Origin: Rhodohalobacter halophilus | Lineage (GTDB): Bacteria > Bacteroidota > Rhodothermia > Balneolales > Balneolaceae | Length of the DNA: 64,000 nucleotides | Assembly: GCF_001715195.1 (NCBI RefSeq) | Contig: NZ_MDWE01000012.1 | Span: 1-64,000, forward strand | Direction of reading: 5' to 3' | Shown: piece by piece, positions 43,060-50,147 of the stretch | Layout of the letters: each line of letters opens with the position of its first letter | Position numbering within the stretch: position 1 is the stretch's first letter | Made by a program: the position numbers and the translations under genes | Notes under the pieces: generated by a model | The model's database searches: none | The model's input: only the letters and a program-made list of their open reading frames with translations | Told to the model about the DNA's origin: nothing

Positions 43060-43386
43060 TTACCCTCTCATCTTATGAGCTGCGAATGCAAGTGCTCCAA
43101 CCAGAATACCGGCTAAGATCCATTTTTTTACTCCGGGTGAAGCGGTCTGTTCAGCAGGATAATTAGTAGATGTGATATCCGAAATCCCCAATACATCGAA
43201 CAGTTTTTGATTGGCAATACCGTTGGGTTCCATCAGGAATAACCCTTGCGCCTGTTTAACCGCGGACTCCGTTTCCGGGCCAAAAATACCATCCACTCCA
43301 TAGACAGGCAGTGCAATTCCGGCTTCCTGAAGAGAAGCTTGGAGTACCATTACTTTTTGTCCTTTATCACCTCTGCGTAATGTCAT
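43060..43386 (-). CDS. Peptidoglycan-binding domain protein, tail-anchored
   Basis: A 108-residue protein. Residues 1-68 are a PG_binding_1 repeat: L-R-R-G-D-K-G-Q-K-V-M-V-L-Q, G-V-D-G-I-F-G-P-E-T-E-S-A-V-K-Q-A-Q. After a linker, one transmembrane helix (W-I-L-A-G-I-L-V-G-A-L-A-F-A-A) ends in H-K-M-R-G. There is no signal peptide. A virion membrane protein that grips the cell wall at entry fits the sequence and the neighbours. Gaps to both neighbours are two to three bases. Confidence 0.8.
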   Translation of the reverse strand: MTLRRGDKGQKVMVLQASLQEAGIALPVYGVDGIFGPETESAVKQAQGLFLMEPNGIANQKLFDVLGISDITSTNYPAEQTASPGVKKWILAGILVGALAFAAHKMRG

Positions 43387-43389
43387 AAC

Positions 43390-43791
43390 CTATTTTTTTC
43401 GATTGTATAATTTAAGTCCGGCCATGCCAATCAGAATTCCAACAGTTAGAAGACCACCAATTTTCAGAATAGCACCCGGTGCATGGCTGGCAATGGCTTT
43501 ATCTACGTCCAGTTTTTTCGAAAGGGCAACCACATCCACATATTCAAAGTATTCATCAATCACCTGAGCATATTGCTCGTAGTGCCTGCTGATTCCTTCA
43601 CTGCTGGTGGTTACACCTGCCATGTTCAGAGCAATGGTTGCATATTTTCCACGCCGTCCACTGGTAGCGTTGTTTATCAGTCCGGCAAAATGCAGAAAGG
43701 CATTTCGTGAGGTTCGCTCCAGGTAATCACCGATAGCTCCAAGTCCTTCATCCACTACCTCGTAATCTCTTCCTTCGATCAGTTCTTTCAC
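43390..43791 (-). CDS. Tail-anchored protein with GLG motif
   Basis: A 133-residue protein with an acidic start containing V-D-E-G-L-G-A-I-G-D. A helical middle (S-E-G-I-S-R-H-Y-E-Q-Y-A-Q-V-I-D-E-Y-F-E) is notably like part of the transglutaminase-like protein upstream (E-N-H-I-L-Q-H-Y-A-Q-I-I-D-E-L). One C-terminal transmembrane helix ends in Y-N-R-K-K. Start and stop overlap or abut neighbours (four-base overlap with 43788). Probably an internal-membrane virion protein. No family recognised. Confidence 0.65.
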   Translation of the reverse strand: MKELIEGRDYEVVDEGLGAIGDYLERTSRNAFLHFAGLINNATSGRRGKYATIALNMAGVTTSSEGISRHYEQYAQVIDEYFEYVDVVALSKKLDVDKAIASHAPGAILKIGGLLTVGILIGMAGLKLYNRKK

Positions 43792-44471
43792 TTTCTGCTG
43801 GTTTTGCCGGTTAGTTGTTTCACACCATCTCGAAGGCCGGGGAGTAAGGGAGCAGCAAAATAAAATCCGGCTCCAACACCGGCGATAATGATGACTCGTT
43901 TCAGCATGGTATTCACTTCACCTAAAGCTGATCCGGCTTTCATGGTTGGTAGTTCATACCATGAACGGGTAGGTGGAGCATAAATCCCGGACTGCTGGCC
44001 ATCCTCAACACCCAGATCCAGAGTCATGGCCATTGATTGCTCAATCCGGTCTTTTTCCTGAAGATTGTTGATGTCCACACCATCCGGGTAGAGTTCGAAA
44101 ACAATTCGGTTCGTTGCATCCGGCCGGAAATCTCGATCAAATACCAATCGGGCCTGGGCACGGCAATTTTCCCATATGGATGTTCTCATTCGTTGCGCAC
44201 CCCACACCTGCCCATTGTCAGCCGAACGAACCACAACAAGTGCATCCGGGCACGCTCCCCAACTTGCCAGAAATGGGAGAAAGAACACCTTCGCCCAATT
44301 GCGAAATGTTTCAATTTCCAGATCCAGTGAAAACGGAACACCCTCTCTGGGGAGTCCTCTTTGTGGATTACGGCCAATAATTCGAAGCTCGGCTTTGTCA
44401 GTTGCGATGACATTACCGACAATTCGTGACTCACCAAGGCCGGTTGACGTAAAGGAGGATTGATTGCTCAC
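43788..44471 (-). CDS. Beta-domain protein with C-terminal anchor
   Basis: A 227-residue protein starting M-S-N-Q-S-S-F-T-S-T-G-L-G-E-S-R-I, the clearest version of the shared S-S-[YF]..G-L-G start. A beta-rich domain follows at about 20-170 (P-F-S-L-D-L-E-I, A-L-V-V-V-R-S-A-D, N-R-I-V-F-E-L-Y-P-D-G). A single transmembrane helix (R-V-I-I-I-A-G-V-G-A-G-F-Y-F-A-A-P) leads to a basic tail. It could present a folded domain on one face of the virion membrane. Function unknown. Confidence 0.65.
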   Translation of the reverse strand: MSNQSSFTSTGLGESRIVGNVIATDKAELRIIGRNPQRGLPREGVPFSLDLEIETFRNWAKVFFLPFLASWGACPDALVVVRSADNGQVWGAQRMRTSIWENCRAQARLVFDRDFRPDATNRIVFELYPDGVDINNLQEKDRIEQSMAMTLDLGVEDGQQSGIYAPPTRSWYELPTMKAGSALGEVNTMLKRVIIIAGVGAGFYFAAPLLPGLRDGVKQLTGKTSRK

Positions 44472-44474
44472 GGT

Positions 44475-44750
44475 CTACCTCCTCAATATTCTATACCCAC
44501 CATAAATGGCCAACACCGTGATGATGGTATTTCGGTTGTTGCGAAACCAATCAGCAATACCAAGATTCACCTCTCCATCGATTCGCTGGCAAATACCTTT
44601 TTTGCCATCTTCGACCTCTGATCCTTCACCCATTTCTGTGGTCTCAATATCGGGCTGGATATACATACCTTCTTCGGAATCAAAAACCCGTGGATTTCTC
44701 ATTCCCGGAATGGTTCCGTCCAGGTATCGTGATTGTCTGACTGTAATCAT
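44475..44750 (-). CDS. Small tail-anchored protein
   Basis: A 91-residue protein, acidic in the middle (E-T-T-E-M-G-E-G-S-E-V-E-D-G), with one C-terminal helix (T-I-I-T-V-L-A-I-Y-G-G-Y) ending in R-I-L-R-R. Three bases separate it from each neighbour. Same architecture as the other operon membrane proteins; no family recognised. Confidence 0.6.
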   Translation of the reverse strand: MITVRQSRYLDGTIPGMRNPRVFDSEEGMYIQPDIETTEMGEGSEVEDGKKGICQRIDGEVNLGIADWFRNNRNTIITVLAIYGGYRILRR

Positions 44751-44753
44751 GGG

Positions 44754-45083
44754 TTACTTCTTAAAACCTTTCATGACAATAATTCCACCACCAACGGCAA
44801 CACCGGCAATGGCCAGGTATTTCATGAAGGAACCACTTTGGGGTGCCCTTGCAACATGCTGGCCGGGATAGAGGGGTTGTTGCACAGAACTTTGCTTATC
44901 CTTATTGATCACTCCATCAACCGTCACAATGGTATGTGTAGCGGTTTGAAGGAATTGATTGATACTGTTGAGTGCATTTGAAAATCGCGATGGCTGGCGA
45001 ACGGCCGATTGGCCACCGGATGCAATAGCGGCCTCGGTATTTAACAGATCAAAACTGTCGTATCCACTGGTTTCCTTAATCAT
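44754..45083 (-). CDS. Small tail-anchored protein
   Basis: A 109-residue protein with a soluble N-terminus (S-G-Y-D-S-F-D-L-L-N-T-E-A-A-I), a helical middle, and one C-terminal helix (L-A-I-A-G-V-A-V-G-G-G-I-I-V-M) ending in K-G-F-K-K. It lies three bases from the next gene. Probably a virion membrane protein; function unknown. Confidence 0.6.
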   Translation of the reverse strand: MIKETSGYDSFDLLNTEAAIASGGQSAVRQPSRFSNALNSINQFLQTATHTIVTVDGVINKDKQSSVQQPLYPGQHVARAPQSGSFMKYLAIAGVAVGGGIIVMKGFKK

Positions 45084-45094
45084 AGATGATGTTC

Positions 45095-45517
45095 CTATTT
45101 AGAGGGTTTCGATTTTCTTTTGCTTTTCAGAACGAGAAAAAGAACAGCTCCGGCAAGGGCAACTCCACCTATGGTAAGGCCGGTTTTCATCGCTGAATTA
45201 GCTGTCTGCTGTTTTTGAGCTGTACTTGTTACCGTGGTTTGAAGCGCCTGCATCATCTGTTCTCGCTGGCTTTCCCACTCGGCTTTTTGTTCAAGCTGTT
45301 TCTGATGTCCCTGGCATAATGCCTGGCTTCGTTCACGCTGTCTTCGGCAGCTTTTCAGTGCGCCAAAAAGTTTCCCCCTGCAACTTTGATTTGCATACCG
45401 GCAGGGATCGGTATCTTCCCAACTGCCTAAACCCGTTTCGACAGGTGAATGAGTGAGTACCTGATTGCTGTCAAGAACAAGGTCGCCGGTGCTGGATACG
45501 TAACTGCTTCGATTCAT
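45095..45517 (-). CDS. Cys-containing tail-anchored protein
   Basis: A 140-residue protein starting M-N-R-S-S-Y-V-S-S-T-G-D with a G-L-G-S motif near residue 30. Five cysteines are clustered at about 39-68 (D-P-C-R-Y-A-N-Q-S-C-R-G-K, L-K-S-C-R-R-Q-R, L-C-Q-G-H). A charged coiled-coil-like helix comes next, then one transmembrane helix (G-V-A-L-A-G-A-V-L-F-L-V-L) and the tail K-S-K-R-K-S-K-P-S-K. It resembles its operon neighbours in layout. Function unknown. Confidence 0.62.
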   Translation of the reverse strand: MNRSSYVSSTGDLVLDSNQVLTHSPVETGLGSWEDTDPCRYANQSCRGKLFGALKSCRRQRERSQALCQGHQKQLEQKAEWESQREQMMQALQTTVTSTAQKQQTANSAMKTGLTIGGVALAGAVLFLVLKSKRKSKPSK

Positions 45518-45524
45518 AGGGTCA

Positions 45525-46550
45525 TCACTTTTTTATAGTCCAGATCACGATGCCGGTAAGCAGAATTCCACCTGCCGTTAAACCGATATACATGGTCATT
45601 TTTCGTTTACTGTTTTGGGCTCGTTGGTCTGCCACAAAGGAGTCCGGCAAATTCCCGAACCGGTTCAATTGATCTACTGCCGGTTTTCCCAGCTCATCAA
45701 TGATTTGTGCATAGTGCTGAAGAATGTGGTTTTCGGTGTGAGAATAGGAGATCACTTCCGAACGCACTCCCTGCTGCATCAAATAATTTCGCAGGGCACT
45801 ACGAAGCTGGCGTTCATCTTTATCTCCGGCTGCAAATATCTGTGAAAGGGTATTCTTTGCGCTGATCCCGGTGCTTACCGTGGAAGCAATAGCCGCTACC
45901 GCAGTAATCGGATCAAAGCCAAGTCCATCCGGCAGGTGGTTGGGAATGTGCCGGGATTTTGTGATCAGCCGTTCATCAAACGCATATCCCGGATATTTTA
46001 GAACAGTGGTGTCGAATGACCTCCATCCGGCCGGTGATTGATAAACAGCATAGATATGATCAAAGTGGTTACCGGTTCGTGATACTATCCGGAATCCGGT
46101 TCGAATGCCAAGGCTTTGTAGCAGGGAAGCTCCCAAAATTGCATGATCATCACAATCTCCGGCTTTCTGTCGAATGGTCACATCCGGCGATTGAATTCGC
46201 TCAATATTCCAGGGATCTCGAACATAGTTGATATTGCGAACCATCCATTTATAGATGGCATCCGCAATCAGATCAACATTGCGTAGGTCGGGCTGGCCGG
46301 TTGCGGAATGCTTACGTACAGAACGGGTGATGTTGAGTGCAAGACTGCGAATTCGTTCATCTCCGGTGTACTTTGCAACCAGATCCGTGGCCGCCTGCAT
46401 CACGCCATCAATTCCCGGATAGCGGGTCTTTTTCACTGAAAGTGGTGCTGTGGCACTTCCCGAGGAAGTTGCCACAGACCGTGCCCTAACAGAACGCTGT
46501 CGGGGTGCTGGTAATAGCGTTGATGATATGTCGCTGAACCCACTCTGCAT
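45525..46550 (-). CDS. Transglutaminase-like cysteine protein, tail-anchored
   Basis: A 341-residue protein. A transglutaminase-like domain lies at about 85-185, with Cys133 in K-A-G-D-C-D-D-H-A-I-L, His165 in N-H-F-D-H-I-Y-A-V-Y and Asp180 in R-S-F-D-T-T: the papain-like Cys-His-Asp triad in the right order. A helical region with I-L-Q-H-Y-A-Q-I-I-D-E-L follows, then one C-terminal helix (I-G-L-T-A-G-G-I-L-L-T-G-I-V-I-W) ending T-I-K-K. The domain family includes peptidases and cross-linking enzymes. In a virion it might cut cell-wall peptides at entry or cross-link shell proteins. The activity is a prediction. Confidence 0.78.
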   Translation of the reverse strand: MQSGFSDISSTLLPAPRQRSVRARSVATSSGSATAPLSVKKTRYPGIDGVMQAATDLVAKYTGDERIRSLALNITRSVRKHSATGQPDLRNVDLIADAIYKWMVRNINYVRDPWNIERIQSPDVTIRQKAGDCDDHAILGASLLQSLGIRTGFRIVSRTGNHFDHIYAVYQSPAGWRSFDTTVLKYPGYAFDERLITKSRHIPNHLPDGLGFDPITAVAAIASTVSTGISAKNTLSQIFAAGDKDERQLRSALRNYLMQQGVRSEVISYSHTENHILQHYAQIIDELGKPAVDQLNRFGNLPDSFVADQRAQNSKRKMTMYIGLTAGGILLTGIVIWTIKK

Positions 46551-46771
46551 TAACCAATCACTTTCCGGGTTAACACTGAAACCGTATGATGTGGATTGTG
46601 CCTAAGCGAATTATGAAACCTGCTGGCAACTGGTTTAGAAAGTTCTCCGGTGGATATGAATACTCCAACAAACCGCCCACCACGGGTAATGGCAGTCATT
46701 CCGGGGGAGTCTGTTTCACTATAAATTCCATCCCGAAACCGGGTAATTGTTTTGGTAGCTACTTTGCTCAT
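46550..46771 (-). CDS. Small basic protein, unknown
   Basis: A 73-residue protein, basic and beta-leaning (T-K-T-I-T-R-F-R-D-G-I-Y, G-G-R-F-V-G-V-F-I-S-T-G-E, H-H-T-V-S-V-L-T-R-K). It shares one base with the next gene's start and lies one base after the previous stop, so it is firmly part of the operon. No membrane helix and no family recognised. Confidence 0.55.
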   Translation of the reverse strand: MSKVATKTITRFRDGIYSETDSPGMTAITRGGRFVGVFISTGELSKPVASRFHNSLRHNPHHTVSVLTRKVIG

Positions 46772-46772
46772 G

Positions 46773-47213
46773 CTATGCCGGTTGAGGGTTCATGTTTCGG
46801 CTACTCATGCTGATCTTTTGAAGCTCAGCGATAACCTGGATCAACAGGGTGGTCAAATCGGGTTCGATTTTTTTTGACAGACCTGTGTACCAGAGTAAAA
46901 GTTTGGTAGCAGACTCAGCCGGGATGTTGGCGTATTTGGCCAGATGTTGCCCTGATCCATCCAGAATGGGATATATGCTCTCTGCAATCTGCCTTGCGCC
47001 GATGTCCTGCTGTAGAGCCTGCTTACCTAACGTTATTGCCATTTGCAGCCAGTCGCCCATCTGCATTGGCCTTCGTTCAATTTGTTCGATGATGGCGATC
47101 TGATTGTGAACCCGTTGTGCGTATTTCAGATAGAGATTCCGCTTATTCTTTTCAGCCATGAACGACATGGCCATTGAAAGCAAATCAAATCGGTGTTTTG
47201 GCATTTCCTGCAT
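46773..47213 (-). CDS. Helical protein, unknown
   Basis: A 146-residue all-helical soluble protein (F-D-L-L-S-M-A-M-S-F-M-A-E-K-N-K-R-N, N-Q-I-A-I-I-E-Q-I-E-R-R). Its start overlaps the previous stop by one base. It may work with the coiled-coil protein upstream, for example in assembly. No family recognised. Confidence 0.55.
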   Translation of the reverse strand: MQEMPKHRFDLLSMAMSFMAEKNKRNLYLKYAQRVHNQIAIIEQIERRPMQMGDWLQMAITLGKQALQQDIGARQIAESIYPILDGSGQHLAKYANIPAESATKLLLWYTGLSKKIEPDLTTLLIQVIAELQKISMSSRNMNPQPA

Positions 47214-48022
47214 TACAAGCCCTCCATATTCGGTTCATGGTGGCCGTTGGCTTTGCTTGCAAAAAAGTCGTTCAGGCCGATTGCCTCTTCATCAAAAGGA
47301 GAGCGGTGAGGGGATTCATCACCCTCACCGCTTTTCGGGGTCTTTGCCTGATTATTAGGGGAAATTTCTTCATCGGCTACGCCTGCATCACCATTCATAT
47401 CCTGTTCAAAAGCTTGGCGAAGCTGTTCAGTCTGTTGGGGTGAAAGTTCCGTAGAGGCAGATAGTGCAGGTTGCCCCTGGGCTGTTAGTGCTCCACCCAG
47501 TATACCGGATAGGTTTTCAAATAAAGTGGGAGCTACATCTTCCAGCATATCCAGAATACGGTTGCCGGTTGTGCGGTCGCCGGATCGGTGTTCAAGCTCC
47601 ATCTTGAATGCCTGACGTTCCAGGTCTATAATTTGCCGTTCAAACTCCCGAGTGTCTCGACGGTGATTTTCTTTAAGCCTTTCAACCTCCAGCCGATAAG
47701 ACTCTTTTAAATCGGAAATCTCTTTTTGATGGCTTAGAAGAGTTTCGGTTCGATCTTTCGACAGCTCTCGTTTAAGCTGCATGATCTCATCTATCTGTAA
47801 TCTAATCTTGCGATCTGAATCGTGAAGCTCTCCTTCCAACCGGCCACACCTCTCACGATAATGCTGAACCAGTGATTCATCTACAAAAGAGGGTTTTTCT
47901 CCACCCAGATACGACTCCATTGAAGGGCGACCTGCCGTAGAATTGCTTTTTTCTTTAATGGTTTGACCATTAAGAGGCAGTTCGTTTAAATCTCCGGTAT
48001 GCGATTGAGAAAGTTCGGCCAT
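47213..48022 (-). CDS. Coiled-coil protein, candidate assembly or scaffold factor
   Basis: A 269-residue soluble protein and the first gene of the leftward operon. A long coiled coil spans about 50-150 (Q-L-K-R-E-L-S-K-D-R, D-L-K-E-S-Y-R-L-E-V-E-R-L-K-E, E-R-Q-I-I-D-L-E-R-Q). Low-complexity acidic and polar regions flank it on both sides, together with a hydrophobic patch around L-S-G-I-L-G-G-A-L. Such composition suits a scaffold, but nothing identifies it. Promoter elements should lie in 48023-48150. Confidence 0.55.
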   Translation of the reverse strand: MAELSQSHTGDLNELPLNGQTIKEKSNSTAGRPSMESYLGGEKPSFVDESLVQHYRERCGRLEGELHDSDRKIRLQIDEIMQLKRELSKDRTETLLSHQKEISDLKESYRLEVERLKENHRRDTREFERQIIDLERQAFKMELEHRSGDRTTGNRILDMLEDVAPTLFENLSGILGGALTAQGQPALSASTELSPQQTEQLRQAFEQDMNGDAGVADEEISPNNQAKTPKSGEGDESPHRSPFDEEAIGLNDFFASKANGHHEPNMEGL

Positions 48023-48062
48023 CTGTGATTGAGTTTTCGTTCAAACACAGAATAGGAGGGTA

Positions 48063-48081
48063 AATGTTGCTCTACAACATT
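48063..48081. promoter_or_regulatory. Inverted repeat upstream of the late operon
   Basis: AATGTTG and CAACATT arms around five bases, 41 bases upstream of the first late gene's ATG and inside the divergent spacer 48023-48305. It is a possible operator or the leader hairpin of the late transcript. Regulation is inferred only from placement. Confidence 0.35.
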
Positions 48082-48152
48082 CAAACGAAGATTTGGATGG
48101 ATCTGGAAATGAAAAGAATTACTCAATATTTAAATAGTATTAGGTGATTATT

Positions 48153-48302
48153 ATGCAGCTAATTAGCCTAATTATAGGTATATGTGTGATTTGGAGTAAA
48201 ATTTACTTTTATGTACAAAATATTCTACTTTACTCACCATTTGTTCGGGGAAATTCTGAATTACTACACATATTTTATGCCGATTTTGGCTTAGCAAGGT
48301 AG
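48153..48302 (+). CDS. Possible 49-residue membrane peptide
   Basis: A short frame with AGGTGA five bases before ATG 48153. The first 30 residues are hydrophobic (M-Q-L-I-S-L-I-I-G-I-C-V-I-W) and it stops four bases before the next gene. It could be a leader peptide or small membrane component of the defence operon, or chance in AT-rich DNA. Confidence 0.3.
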   Translation: MQLISLIIGICVIWSKIYFYVQNILLYSPFVRGNSELLHIFYADFGLAR

Positions 48303-48305
48303 TTT

Positions 48306-49607
48306 TTGGACAAAGTTCGATTTGGTATAGTGTTTAATGAAAGTCCAAACCTCCATCTTTTTATGCAAAAGAAAGAAATAATTAACAGAGAAGCTGCTGA
48401 TAAATCTAAAGGTTTTCGCCTTCAGAAGTTACGGGCTGCAAAACTTGCATTAAAAACTGTGGATGCTATAACTGAATACTCAAAGGGTAAAGTATACTTT
48501 GCAACTGAATATTTAGGAGATGTATATATAAACACCCACAAAGGGGATGAACAAATTTATGTTGAAGAAGACAAGAATTATTCTTCAGAAAGAAATTTTT
48601 CCCTAAATAGCCCTCAAATTAAAAACGCTCTTGTTGCCTTCTTAGATTTATGGTTTGACTTCAATTTATCTAATAATGTCCGGTTTGGATTTTATACAAC
48701 AGCAAACATTTCGAAAGAAAAGGAAACTTCCTTTATTAAAAGTTTGGGTCTGAAATTACCAAATCAAGCTCTTTTGGAATCTATAAAAGACGTAGATAGC
48801 ATAAATTCCAAAACCATAGAACTGTTTAAACAAATAATTACGCATGAATATGAACTACAATATTCCTCTAAAAGTAATCAGGGCAATCTTGGAGGTATAA
48901 AAAAACTATCAGATGATGACTGGGCGAAATTTTGTAGTCTTATCAATTGGGAATTTGGACAAGAAGATCATAAATCATTGGAAATTGAATTAATTGATAT
49001 CATTAAGGAATCCAAATTTTATTCTTCTTCACAGCATGCAGGAAAAGAGGAGATTATTAGATCAATGATTTTGGAATCACTTGATAGCAGTCAAGCAAAT
49101 GATATTAAAGCTTTAAGGGTTTTGGGTGAGGTAGATCTTAAAGTAGTCTTTTTAGAAGTAGCGTCACTGGATCATAGTCATATGCCTGATGATCCAGTGT
49201 ATAAAATATGGAACGATTTGACTCCTTCTGACAGTAGAAATCTAAAAGAAAAGATAAGGGAAGTAACTACAGTTTTTAGTGAAAAGAGACTTTCTAACTA
49301 TGCAATAACCGTATCAAGAAGTTTAATAGAAAGTCAAAAGTTAGAAACGCATAATAACTTTATTGCTATGAGATTTAGAATCTATGAGCACTGTAATAGA
49401 ACCTTGTTAAGGTGGCTAAATGATCACCCAAATGATATCTATACAGAAAAAGAAATTGATGAGCTTAATGATTATTTGATTACTTCTTGTGTTAATTACA
49501 TTGAAGGACTTAAATCAGATTTCAATTATTCTTTTTCAAGTAGGGCGGTAATTGAAGGAGTAATAATACAGTTATTTGATACTTGTTATTTATCATATGA
49601 AAATTAA
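48306..49607 (+). CDS. Defence effector with nuclease-like N-terminus
   Basis: A 433-residue protein from TTG 48306 (ATG 48363 is an alternative start). The N-terminal about 140 residues follow the Cap4-like/restriction-endonuclease-like pattern of ABC-three-component and CBASS effectors: K-G-F-R-L-Q-K-L-R-A-A-K-L-A-L, then Y-F-A-T-E-Y-L-G-D-V and I-Y-V-E-E-D-K-N-Y, where Glu88-x-Lys90 may be the catalytic E-x-K. The remainder is helical and has no match I know. It is first of three overlapping or abutting rightward genes ending in an SMC-like ATPase. The likely role is to cut phage DNA when the ATPase senses infection. Confidence 0.65.
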   Translation: MDKVRFGIVFNESPNLHLFMQKKEIINREAADKSKGFRLQKLRAAKLALKTVDAITEYSKGKVYFATEYLGDVYINTHKGDEQIYVEEDKNYSSERNFSLNSPQIKNALVAFLDLWFDFNLSNNVRFGFYTTANISKEKETSFIKSLGLKLPNQALLESIKDVDSINSKTIELFKQIITHEYELQYSSKSNQGNLGGIKKLSDDDWAKFCSLINWEFGQEDHKSLEIELIDIIKESKFYSSSQHAGKEEIIRSMILESLDSSQANDIKALRVLGEVDLKVVFLEVASLDHSHMPDDPVYKIWNDLTPSDSRNLKEKIREVTTVFSEKRLSNYAITVSRSLIESQKLETHNNFIAMRFRIYEHCNRTLLRWLNDHPNDIYTEKEIDELNDYLITSCVNYIEGLKSDFNYSFSSRAVIEGVIIQLFDTCYLSYEN

Positions 49608-50147
49608 ATGATCATGACGGAGATCAACAAAAAACGACTTATGTTTGTAAAGGGTGAAGACTTTTATTTTATGTCTTACAATACCTTTCTACTATTAGAT
49701 ATTTTGAACTGTAAATCATCAGACAAAGTTTTTAAAGACTATAAAAAACTGTCTTTTCTAATAGATTTCGTTTCCAACCCATTACTTACTGAGATATTAA
49801 GTAATTCAAAATCTAAACATAATTTGAGCATATATGACAAAGAATTGCTGAACGAAGCATACGGTAATGGAGTAACAAGAATGGCTCATTTTAAGAGATT
49901 ACTCTTTAGTTTAGAAAAGAAAGAGTTTATAGGATTAGTAAAAAATCAGAAAAGAAACACAATTGATATCTATCTGAACCCTGAAGGTGATATTAATTTT
50001 CTGAGAAATGAAGAGATTTTTTATATAGAAAGAAAAAACGCAGAAATTGTTAAATCGAGTATCCCTCGATTAACAATCTTAAAATTGGAAAACGTATTGT
50101 CTAATCTATTTAACAATTTCGGAATTACCACATGGCCAATTTCTTAA
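49608..50147 (+). CDS. Middle component of ABC-three-component system
   Basis: A 179-residue protein. The first about 115 residues are helical and look like a winged-helix module (A-H-F-K-R-L-L-F-S-L-E-K-K-E-F-I-G-L-V, then N-T-I-D-I-Y-L-N). The start (ATG 49608, or 49614 as M-T-E-I-N) directly follows the effector stop and its 3' end overlaps the ATPase gene by 16 bases. Small middle components between an effector and an SMC-like ATPase are the signature of ABC-3C systems. The assignment rests on context and size. Confidence 0.6.
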   Translation: MIMTEINKKRLMFVKGEDFYFMSYNTFLLLDILNCKSSDKVFKDYKKLSFLIDFVSNPLLTEILSNSKSKHNLSIYDKELLNEAYGNGVTRMAHFKRLLFSLEKKEFIGLVKNQKRNTIDIYLNPEGDINFLRNEEIFYIERKNAEIVKSSIPRLTILKLENVLSNLFNNFGITTWPIS

